Source: Endothia cerciana (taxonomy: Eukaryota; Ascomycota; Sordariomycetes; Diaporthales; Cryphonectriaceae). From it: a stretch of 64,000 nucleotides of DNA. This document shows, in pieces, positions 32,460-41,829 of this stretch. The notes beneath the pieces were generated by a model that ran no database searches, was not told where the DNA came from, and saw only the letters and a program-made list of their open reading frames with translations. The DNA lies in NCBI GenBank assembly GCA_026119935.1, contig JALRMH010000040.1, positions 62,001 to 126,000 on the forward strand, read 5' to 3'. Position 1 is the stretch's first letter. The number at the start of each line of letters is the position of its first letter. A program made the position numbers and the translations under genes.

Positions 32460-34367
32460 GCACCAAACTGGCCAGCGCCTCTCTTATGACGGCGCCCTGT
32501 GCACCGTGCGATACATAGGCCAGGTCAGCGGCACTAGCGGAGAATGGCTCGGCGTCGAGTGGGACGACCCATCCAGAGGCAAACACGACGGGTCTCACAG
32601 AGGAACGCGTTACTTCACATGTAAGTCTCTGCGGAGCTTCTGCACTTCATATAACAGTGGCTCAAGTCCCACCCAGGTCTATCAAGATCTCCGACGGCAG
32701 CCTCCTTCGTGCGGCCCACCAGGCCGGTTGAGAAGCCGCGCACTTTCCTCGAGGCTCTTCAGGAGAAGTATGCGTCCGAGGTCACAGCAGACCACAAGCC
32801 CATCTCATCCGGTCCGCAGATAGTGATTTCTGGAAAGGTCGCCGAGGAGGTTGGCTTCGACAAGATTCGCAGGCAGCAGGCTCAGCTGAGCGAGCTGAAG
32901 ATCGTCATCCTCGATGGCATGCGAATCGACGCGGCTTCGGCTGCCAGTGGCCAGGAGAAGCCCATTAGAGAGATATGCCCCAAGGTGGCCGAGCTGGATC
33001 TCAGCCGCAACCTGTTAGCTGGTTTCGGCCCCGTCGTTGATATCTGCTCCGATTTGACCGAGCTGCGTGGTCTAAGGCTCAAGTGAGTAGCCCCGTCGTT
33101 GTGTTCCCCCCTACAGCATGGGTGCGGTGCGTGCCTGACGTTTGACAGTGGCAATCGTTTTCTGGACGTGCTCCAAGACAACTCACTGAGCGGCTCCGAG
33201 GTAGCCTTCAAGGCCGTCAAGGAGCTCGCAGTCGATGAGACCCTCATGCAGTGGGACGAGATATGCCATATTGCCATCAGATTTCTCAACCTGGCGATCC
33301 TGTATGCCAGCTCCAACCAGCTCTCCACACTATCACCCATCCCGGTTTCAACACTCACAACAACATTGACGTCTGTCTACCTGGAATTTAACGACTTGAC
33401 ATCCCTCTCTGACATTGCCAGCCTTGCGGCTATGACCAACCTGCGCAATTTACATCTGAAGGGCAACAACATCTCAACCATATCATCCGACACAACAGAG
33501 GGACCGCCAGTATTCAGCAAGTCTCTGACCCACCTCGACATTTCTTACAACAAGATCCACGGGTGGTCCTTCATCGACGCCATCCCGGATTCGTTCCCGG
33601 GCTTGGTCTCCCTGCGGCTGGCTCACAACCCCGTCTACGAGAACCCAGGTTTCGGCCCCGAAGCCAACGCCACAAGTGCTAAAGCCGCGGTGACGGAAGA
33701 GGCCTACATGCTGACCGTCGGCCGTCTGGCCTCGCTCGAGTTCCTCAACTTCAGCACCATCACACCTACAGACCGCACCAATGCAGAGATGTTCTACCTA
33801 TCCAGAATAGGACGCCAGCTCTCATCCGTGCCAGACACGCCCGAGGCGGAGACCAAGGTGACTGCGCAGCATCGCAGGTACGAGGAGCTGTGTGAGCTGT
33901 ACGGCGAGCCGGTCGTGAACCGGCGCAAAGAGATCAACCCTAATTTCCTGGAGGCGAGGCTTGTGAATGTCGCATTCCGATTTTATGCCCCCTCACGTGA
34001 GACCAAGGAAGCTGGCGCCATGCAGCAAGATATCCCCGAGAAGCGTGCACAGGTTCCCAAGTCGTTCGACATTTACGCCGTGAAGGGAATTGCTGGGAGG
34101 CTCTTCGGATACGCACCACTCCAGCTGCGCCTCATATGGGAGACCGGAGAATGGGACCCAGTGGCGGGCTTTGACGAAGAGATTGGCGACAGTAGCGAAG
34201 ACGAGGAAATGGTCCAGAGACAAGTGACGGAAGCGAGCGGGGGGGCCCAATTGATGAACAGAGCTGCGAGATGGATCAAGCGGGAGGTAGAGCTTAACGA
34301 TTCACCTAGACAATTTGGCTTCTGCGTGGATGGGTTGGATGTCACAGTCAGAGTAGAGCCGCGATAG
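32443..34367 (+). CDS. TBCE: Tubulin-folding cofactor E (CAP-Gly, LRR, Ubl)
   Basis: Three exons: 32443-32620, 32677-33082 and 33149-34367 (600 residues). The N-terminal CAP-Gly domain (about 10-75) has SGEWLGVEWDDPSRGKHDG followed by RGTRYF; GKHDG stands in place of the usual GKNDG tubulin-tail-binding motif. Leucine-rich repeats follow at about 150-330 (VAELDLSRNLLAGFG, LRNLHLKGNNIS, LTHLDISYNKIHGW, LVSLRLAHNPVYENP). The C-terminal 85 residues form a ubiquitin-like domain. Introns are 56 and 66 nt. Family knowledge: TBCE (yeast Pac2, fission yeast Sto1) joins cofactors C and D in folding and dissociating alpha/beta-tubulin in the cytosol. The N-terminus before CAP-Gly is short, as expected. 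Confidence 0.93.
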
Positions 34368-34713
34368 AAATAAACCTACAAAGCACAACAATGGGAAACA
34401 AGACACGTCGATCACATCGAAGCAATCGCTTGCTGATATCTTCTGTCGTCATAGCAATCACAGGTTTGCGTCCACGCGGAAGACAAAGCAATCGGCGTGG
34501 CGAGCAATCAAGAGGCTAATACCACAAGACGCTGTATCTTTCAAGACGACCACGGCAACACCAGCTCTGAAATTTCATTTATAGTCTAAGGGGAGGGACC
34601 TCAGCGTTGACACAGCTCTGCGTGTGTCGGACTCAACTATAGTGTCTCTTCTATCTTCAAGCGACAAACGCCGCCGCGACCATCTCTACGTACGTCAAGC
34701 TACAGTTTGCACC
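34368..34713. other. Short intergenic region, TBCE to CCCH gene
   Basis: Same-strand spacer; the CCCH frame is open from 34624 but contains no ATG before 34714. Nothing else seen. Confidence 0.5.
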
Positions 34714-36255
34714 ATGTATCCGTGCCCCGAGCACTTCATTATCCGGCCCGGTGACCAACAAGATATCATTGTGCCACTCGTTGCCGCCGACCAGCTTCCC
34801 GACTGGATCCAGCTGGCCGGCGTTCCTCGCGAGCTCGGCGCGGAGCAGGCCATCGGACTCACCAATCTTGGTGTCGTCGATAGGGAGGATGACAGTTTCT
34901 ACGAGGTGTGTCTCCGTACGGACAAGATTCGAGCTATCTTGAACGGCGCGGAGGATGAGCAGGAGATGCCCAACTCTTCAGCCAGTAAGCAGGGTGGAGA
35001 GGAAAGGGTAGAGGAGGCACCTGAAGCGCCTCAAGAGGCTATGGCCATGGCCAAGACCACGGCTCAGAAGGACACGCCCAGGGAGAAGCCATCGCGTCAT
35101 CCCGTTGGGACCCGAGCAGCAACACCCACAGCAGCCCTGCAGTGTAACAGTAGGGACTTCGACGCCACCCCCTTGAGCGTGGCGACTCACCTTGGGGAGC
35201 CAGACAAGCCGCAACAGCAGCACGAGGACAAGCAAAAGAAAGTTGAGCTGCGCTCGGAGCCCAGACTCGGAGCCTCCCGGCATAACACCCCCGATGACAC
35301 GGCCGACGACAAGGCGGCCGGGAAGGAGATACCCATCCGACCGCATCTGACCGAGGACATGCGCGACCGGGACTACGAGAAGTCCCGGCGTGTTCCTGTA
35401 GCCCAGCGCGGCATCAAGGACAAGTCTCTCAGTGGCAACCCGCTTACCATCTACTGCCGACACTGGTGCCACCACGGTACGTGCAAATGGGGATGGGAGT
35501 GCCGATACCAGCACCGCATGCCGACGAGCCGGGAAGGTCTGCGCGAGGTTGGGCTGAAGGACTTCCCTACCTGGTACCTCCTGATGATGGACGCCGGAGG
35601 GTTCCCTGGCCCGGGAGGGAATATAGAGCTCAACGGAACCTGTATAAACGTGATCAAGCCCGTGGCCAACACCAACAACCTGTTGCCCAGCCTGGGACGG
35701 TCGGCTCACCCGGCAGAAACCGTTCTCGCGTCCTTCGGCGGCCCTCAACACACCCAGCTCACCCAGCTCTCACAGCACTACCCCTCGCCCATGGACCTGC
35801 ACCTCATGCAAGACCGCATGCCCATCCTCCTCTCCAGTAGCAGGGCGGTGGACAACCGGCAGAAACTACGTCATATCAAGGAGATGCGCGAGCTGCTCAT
35901 GAGGAATAGCGCCGCATCCTCCATGCCGTATCAGCCTTCCTTAGCCCTCTCGCTTCCCGAAGCCAACCTCCACAATTACCCCAACCTCCTCGGAGGGATT
36001 CACGGTGGCTACCGCGACCATCAGAGCAGAGCCAATCTGCATACCAACGCGAGCCTGGCGGCGACCGCGGCCGGTCTAAGTGCCGCAAGCAGGAGGCAGG
36101 CTGCGCGGGGTGCGAACGCGCCGGTGGAGATCCCGACGGACATACGGGGGAAGGGTAAGGGCCGCGGCGGAAGTGTTGGTCCGTATGATGAGCGGGATGG
36201 GAGGCTGTCGCCGGCGAGCAGTGATGTGGCCAGCGATGAGAATATCTCGGGGTAG
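34714..36255 (+). CDS. CCCH zinc-finger protein, probable RNA-binding
   Basis: A single-exon 513-residue protein from ATG 34714 (GCACCATGT). Residues 1-80 are a conserved-looking block (MYPCPEHFIIRPGDQQDIIVP, then LPDWIQLAGVPRELGAEQ). A single zinc finger lies at 248-267 with spacing C-x8-C-x5-C-x3-H (YCRHWCHHGTCKWGWECRYQH). It is followed by LREVGLKDFPTWYLLMMDAG. The rest is low complexity, with a Gly/Arg-rich segment near the C-terminus (RGKGKGRGGS). Single C-x8-C-x5-C-x3-H fingers usually bind RNA. No known orthologue name comes to mind; probably a regulator of mRNA. Confidence 0.8.
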   Translation: MYPCPEHFIIRPGDQQDIIVPLVAADQLPDWIQLAGVPRELGAEQAIGLTNLGVVDREDDSFYEVCLRTDKIRAILNGAEDEQEMPNSSASKQGGEERVEEAPEAPQEAMAMAKTTAQKDTPREKPSRHPVGTRAATPTAALQCNSRDFDATPLSVATHLGEPDKPQQQHEDKQKKVELRSEPRLGASRHNTPDDTADDKAAGKEIPIRPHLTEDMRDRDYEKSRRVPVAQRGIKDKSLSGNPLTIYCRHWCHHGTCKWGWECRYQHRMPTSREGLREVGLKDFPTWYLLMMDAGGFPGPGGNIELNGTCINVIKPVANTNNLLPSLGRSAHPAETVLASFGGPQHTQLTQLSQHYPSPMDLHLMQDRMPILLSSSRAVDNRQKLRHIKEMRELLMRNSAASSMPYQPSLALSLPEANLHNYPNLLGGIHGGYRDHQSRANLHTNASLAATAAGLSAASRRQAARGANAPVEIPTDIRGKGKGRGGSVGPYDERDGRLSPASSDVASDENISG

Positions 36256-37192
36256 CGAGAAGGCAAGCGTGTGGATGTCGATTAGCTGGGACCGGCGAGC
36301 GCCGCTGTACACCCCCTCTGTTGACGCTGCCGAAGTGTATCAATGGTCTGGCCGAGCGTGATGCGTTTCATGGGAATTCAGAGTTAGATAGCCGTGATAG
36401 TTTGGATGATTTAATGCCTCGTTGCCACTAATTCTTGTTCGCGAGACGGGGTGCGTTCAAGTAATGGGTGTGGCAAGCTACCCTACATCGTATGCGGACT
36501 GCAGCATTCAATGGCATCCCGATACCGTGGGGACAAGCTTCTGCTGCCTGCTTCCAGACTGCGGTGTCTCATCGGCCTAGCAAAATGCTGGCTGGGGGCT
36601 TTGGAGGTCGGCGTTCTCGCTGCCGGAGCCTAGCTCCCTCAGCCTCCTATGTCAATAGATCGCCGTATGTACAGGAGTGGCGCGGTGTACTCCAAGTCCG
36701 CGCGAGGTTGTGGCCCTCCCAGGCGGCTTGCTAAGACCGGGGAGGCGGATTGGGTCTGTTGGATCAGCAAGGCCGATCTCCCTTAGTCCTTGGGGTACTA
36801 CTACTGTGTGAGGCTGAATTCCTGGGGTGGAACCTTATCGCCGGAGCGTGCCAGCGCCTCCTCATACCAAACGAAATGGCTTAACGCCGGACGCGACTGA
36901 GATCATACCTTTTATTGGCGTCGACCTGTACGACATACGCGACAGGCGTTATCACCGAGGTGCGGTTCTCAAGCCAAAAAACAAAAAAACAAAAAAACCC
37001 CCCCCTCCCCCAAAAAAAAAGAAAAGCTTCCAGGGCTCCTTACGAATATATAACATAAGGCTTTTGTCACTGCTCGGACATTCTGTATCAGCAAACCCAG
37101 ACACACTGCATTCAGACAACCCACTGCCATCAAGACAAAACATACCTCGCCTGAACAAGTCCTACGTCACAGCTTCTCGTTGCGAATCAACA
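36256..37192. other. Intergenic, CCCH gene to pyridoxal reductase
   Basis: Contains TAC/GTA-rich bits near 36664 and 36795 and a low-complexity A/C tract at about 36976-37026. No supported gene. Confidence 0.5.
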
Positions 37193-38238
37193 ATGCCTAA
37201 GATTAACGGAGAGGAAGTCGGGCCCATGGGTTATGGCCTTATGGGTGAGTATGCACTCCCCCACGAGCCGTGCCGACACGCGATGCTAACACCGTCGCAG
37301 GCTTCACTTGGCGGCCCAACCCCTGCCCCCAGGAGCAAGCCTTTGAGGCTATGCGCGCCGCCCTCAAGAACGGCTGCAACTTCTGGAACGGAGGTGAATT
37401 CTACGGAGGTCCGGAATACAATAGCCCGGTGCTGCTCGAGCGCTACTTTGAGAAGTATCCTGAGGATGCGGACAAGGTTGTCCTTAGCATCAAGGGCGCC
37501 GCCGGCGCCCGGCTGGAGAAGGGAGCCGATGGCAGCGCTGAGGAAATTCGGAGGTCCATCGACGCCGTCCTGAGCCAGCTGAAGGGCCGCAAGAAGCTGG
37601 ACCTCTTCGAATGCGCCCGCCGCGACCCCAAAGTGCCGATGGAGGTGACGTTCGGCGAGATTCAGAAGTACATCGACGAGGGCAAGCTGGGAGGCATCTC
37701 GCTGTCCGAGGTGAACGCGCAGACGATTCACGACGCGGTCAAGATCGCCAAGGTCAAGGCCGTCGAGGTAGAGCTCAGCCTGTTCTCGACAGACGTGCTT
37801 GAAAATGGAGTCGCTGCAGCTTGCGCACAGTACGACATCCCCCTGGTGGCCTACTCGCCTCTGTGCCGCGGCATATTGACCAACACGCTCAAATCGGTGG
37901 ACGATATCCCGGAGGGCGATTTCAGACGGTTTATGCCGCGCTTCCAGGGCGAGAACTTTCAACATAACATCACTCTGGTGGAACGCGTCAAGGAGCTGGC
38001 TGACAAGAAGGGAGTCACCCCGGGTCAGTTTGCTCTTGCTTGGGTCAGGGCACTGTCCGAGCGCCCTGGCATGCCAACCATCATTCCCATTCCAGGTGCG
38101 ACAACGGTGGACAGGGTCATTGAGAACTCCAAGCTGGTGGAGTTGACGGATGAGGACATGGCTGCGGTCGATGAGATCCTGGACAGGATGGACGTCAAGG
38201 GGACCCGCTATCCTGCTGGCGCGCATCTCAACACATAG
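37193..38238 (+). CDS. plr1: Pyridoxal reductase (aldo/keto reductase, Plr1-like)
   Basis: Two exons: 37193-37244 and 37301-38238 (329 residues); the 56-nt intron has GTGAGT, a TGCTAAC branch site and CAG. It is an aldo/keto-reductase TIM barrel: MGYGLMGFTWRP, FWNGGEFYGGPEY, VLSIKGAAG, GKLGGISLSEVNAQT, VAYSPLCRGIL, and near the end IPIPGATTVDRVIENSKLVELT for NADPH binding. Tyr52 and Lys82 of the catalytic set are present. The usual Asp is Asn47, and the usual His is Cys122 (LFECARRDP). The overall sequence and length fit fission-yeast pyridoxal reductase, which reduces pyridoxal to pyridoxine with NADPH in vitamin B6 salvage. Another AKR activity cannot be excluded. Confidence 0.88.
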
Positions 38239-38918
38239 ACAGAAGGCTCCAGTGTGCTGGTTGCTCCAGTAGTTGAGTTGAACCTGTTAGTTCGTTTAGC
38301 TATCAGCATACTGCAACCGATAATTGTTGCTGATATTGGCAGTGAGGAGGAGCTGGACAAGTCGTGTTGCAGGCCACAGCTTCAGAACCCTAAATGTAGG
38401 ATTTGGTTTTTTTTTCCACAACGCCACCGCTTACGCGATGTCTTCAGAATTGCAGAACTCAAAGTCGTTCATCAATTTGATCCTGGCCTGCCTCCTGCAC
38501 GTCAAATAACATGAGCTGAGCCGTGACTGCGCTTACCTGAACGCCTCCCCGCATAATGACTTCCAAGCCAGAGAGACCTGCTACGAAGTCTGGGCCATGG
38601 GATCAGGCTCAGCTCATAGAGCCTGCGACCCACTCAGAGTCAAACGTTCGCTTTGACTACGATATGATGCCAAGTCATGAGGCTGCACACCGGTGCTCGC
38701 CATTGCCGAAAGGAGTTGGAGGTCAGAGCCAGCCAATTTTGGCGGCGCAGACTGAGTGGTGGGTTATGGCTCCGCCGATCCTGCTTATCTAATAGGGCTG
38801 ATGTGCTGTGTATTCCGCATCAGTACATGAACTGGATGCTTCAGCCCCACAAGACTCCTGAGGGATGATCCAGGGGGAAGCTGGGTGTGCCCTCGGCCAG
38901 CTTGACATCCACGGCACC
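38239..38918. other. Intergenic, pyridoxal reductase to SET/MYND gene
   Basis: No supported feature apart from an in-frame upstream ATG at 38865 for the SET gene. Confidence 0.5.
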
Positions 38919-40690
38919 ATGACGTCCATCTCATCACCAGACCAGGCTTACGCCAACATCATCGTCCGCGGCACCAAGGGCAAAGGTGCTGGCCGGTCTC
39001 TCGAGTCACGCAAGGCCTTCCAGCCCGGCGACCTCGTCGCAACCTTCCTTACTCCCATACTAGTACTGCCCAATGGCCCCTCTGCAAAGTCTGTTTGCAA
39101 CCACTGCCTAGCCCACAGCAAGCCGACCAAGGCGTGCACCGGATGTAAGGCTGTAGTGTACTGCGGTCCCGCCTGTCAGAAGGCCAACTGGGGTCTGATC
39201 CACAAGCTCGAATGCAAGGCGTACAAGAGGGTCAAGACATCGGTCGACAAAGACTGGCTCCCGACCCCTGTGAGAGCACTGGTGCAGGTCCTGTTGAGGT
39301 GGGATGCAGAGCCGGGGCTGAGGAGCCAGTTTGGGAAGCTAGAAGGGAACGTCGACAAGTTCAAGCAGAGGGAGGAAGTCTGGAAGGATGTCGGCCTCCA
39401 GGCCTATGGCGGCATGGCATATGCCGGGAGGAAGGAGACGGATGATCAGCTCCACATGGCGAGGGATATTCTGTGCAAGGTATGCCGAAAATGACATATT
39501 TCGCCGTGGACGCTTCGGGATCTTCTCTAAACCCGCGGGCAGATCCAGACAAACTCCTTCGACAGGACGGACGCGGATACAGGACAGGCTGGGATCTTCC
39601 TCCATCAGACTCTTGCCATGGCCAACCATTCCTGTATACCGAATGCTGTTGTCAACTTTTCCGGGAGACAGGCCTCCTTAAGAGCGGAGCTCCCGATCAA
39701 GGAGGGGGACGAGATCACCATCTCATACATCGGTAGGGACTACTCCGGTCCAGGGGCGATTTGAGCACCCTTGGTCATGGGCTGACATCCACAGACTACA
39801 CCAAGCCGAAACTATTCCGTCAACTCGGCCTTCACTTGTACCACTTCGAATGCGTCTGCCCGCGCTGCAAAGGTGACCTGACGGTCTACGAAGTGTGCCA
39901 AAGTTCCCCCATTATCCCCCTCAACTCATTTAGCCTGGTCCCCAACCTGGAGAAACTCCGGAAGCCACCCATCAAGCCGCCAAAGACGAAAGCCGGTGTC
40001 AAGGAGCTCAAAGACAGCATTGACGAGATTTACGTCGCCTGCCAGCCCGCCGACCCCTCGCAGGCGCCTAGGACATCCGCGGCACGATTGACACACCTCC
40101 GACATCAGTGGAAACAATGCCAGCCTCTCATCCAGGCCGAGATGTGGGCACAGGAACCGCTTGGGCTGACGGTCGAGCATGCCATCATGTATTACACGGA
40201 AATTGGCAGCTTCGCACACGCCCTCTCCATCGCTTGCTTCGCAGCCTTGAGTTGCGCACCCTTCAAGTATCCCGCGCCGTTCAATGAGCGCCGGCTAAAA
40301 GGGCTGATGGTCATAGCAAAAATGCTCACAAACACCGCACCGCCGTCGGCGATGGACGAGCTCTCCAGCAGAACTGATGAGAGAGTGATGATGTGCCTCC
40401 GCCAGGCTGACCAAGTCACCATCTGCGAGGCACTGGCGCTTATGGTGGAAAAGTGCGGGCTGCTGTCGAACTCGGAGGACTGGGAGATTTTGGATCTCGC
40501 GAGGAGTTTTCTCAGGGACATCGCCAGTCTGGAGGGCCGTGAGAAGGAGTCGGGGTTGCTTCGTGGGTGGGCTAAGAGTCGTGACGAGGCGGGTACTAAA
40601 TATTTCAAGGAGCAGATTCTGCGGCCAATCGAGGATTTGGCTGCGTTTGCAGTGGATATCATGGCCGCAGATTTTGCGGAGGAGGCGTAA
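38919..40690 (+). CDS. SET and MYND domain protein (SMYD-like methyltransferase)
   Basis: Three exons: 38919-39479, 39543-39732 and 39795-40690 (548 residues). The SET domain starts at about residue 12 (YANIIVRGTKGKGAGRSL) and is split by a MYND zinc finger at C60-C99 (CNHC, CTGCKAVVYC, CQKANWGLIHKLEC). The SET core resumes with MANHSCIPNAV (NHSC at 215-218) and GDEITISYIDYTKP. A post-SET CxCxxC (C271, C273, C276) and a helical C-terminal region follow, as in SMYD and yeast Set5/Set6 proteins. Introns are 63 and 62 nt (GTATGC/CAG and GTAGGG/CAG). Expected to be an S-adenosylmethionine-dependent lysine methyltransferase; histone or non-histone substrate unknown. An in-frame ATG at 38865 would add 18 residues; I prefer 38919 (GGCACCATGA). 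Confidence 0.87.
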
Positions 40691-40956
40691 CCTTCTAGCA
40701 GACAGTGTTGGGCAAAGGTGAGTGTAAACCCCGCCGGGGTGAGCAATTCTACTATTGCTCTAATGTGGAATGCTTAGTATCCTACTCCCAGATACCTTGT
40801 TACAAGATACCCTCTTATGAGCCACCTTCGTGTAGGACGCTGCCCAGTTGAACAACTTCCTGTAGATGCCGAGGAACAGCCGTGGAGCGGGATGTCACCG
40901 CTTCTTGATGGGCCGTCTTGCGTGGCTCTTCACGAGGTTTGTTGGCGTCGAGCGCT

Positions 40957-41445
40957 TTAAGAGACCCGATTTAAGATCTGCAGAGGAGTCCGTGCTCCGT
41001 GCTCTGTGCTCTGCTCTGCGCTTCTTAAGAGGATGGCCTCCAGGGCGGCCTGTAGACTTCCTGGCTGGAAGACTGTTGAAAGTCTTGCGAGGTCGGCCTC
41101 TTCACTAGTGGAGATACATCCTACAAACGCTGGCTTGGGGAAATGGGACATCGACGTGAAGATGCGAACTCCGGACCTCTTGCACAACCTTCTTTCCGTC
41201 TGGACGCCTAGTGAAAGCATCTCGTGGTCATCGTCATCGTCCTGGTCAATATTAGACTGCTAGGGGATGAGTTGCCCGAGGCACTGAAGTGACTGGATTT
41301 CAGTCTCAACGGCCTCGACGAGGGAGCTAAGACTGGTGTCGCTAGCTTCTGAGCGCAAGTCAACGAGGTTCGTCTTTCCGGCAGCCTCAACCAGGTCGTG
41401 AAGAGACCTCTGGAGTTTCGTTAACAGTCCGGTCCGGGAAATGGT
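40957..41445 (-). pseudogene. Possible disrupted gene remnant (in-frame TAG)
   Basis: One minus-strand frame reads about 163 codons between 41445 and 40957 with a single internal TAG at 41260-41262. Upstream of it the translation looks like normal helical protein (LQRSLHDLVEAAGKTNLVDL, then SLSSLVEAVETEIQSLQCLG). After it come an Asp-rich stretch (DQDDDDDHEM) and FTSMSHFPKPAFVGCIST. There is no good start codon, and a TAA lies just upstream. A CAG to TAG change (one C-to-T transition) would explain the stop. I do not recognise the family. It could instead be chance coding-like sequence. Confidence 0.35.
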
Positions 41446-41829
41446 TTAGGGCTCAAAGTGCTGTCGGCCAACCCTGTCAGAGCCCTAAATACCGTGCCTG
41501 GGTAGCGCGCCTAGAGAGTCACTTTAGCGGGCGAACCCCTGTAGCCGTCCCGCTGAAAGCCAGGACGAAAATCTGCGTCTGGGTAGGTATGTACAATTAC
41601 AGGTAATGTGATGAGGTACAGTACCAACGTACCCAAGCGCTGCAGCAGCCCAGCTAGCCGCGAACTTGAATTTTCAGCCCAAGACCGCGAGCCCCGGCAC
41701 CTCACTCACTCCATCCCTTCGGCACTGTCTTGGCTGCGTTGCACCATCACAGCAGATCGAAACTATAGAGAGTATCAAGGTCCTCGAAAGTGGGCGCTAA
41801 CTTGGACCTCTGGCCTTTTCTGCTCGTTC
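41446..41829. other. Intergenic, upstream of REX1
   Basis: Promoter and leader of REX1, with a TAC/GTA-rich patch at 41583-41640. The REX1 frame is open upstream to 41611 (ATG) but the sequence looks non-coding. Confidence 0.5.
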
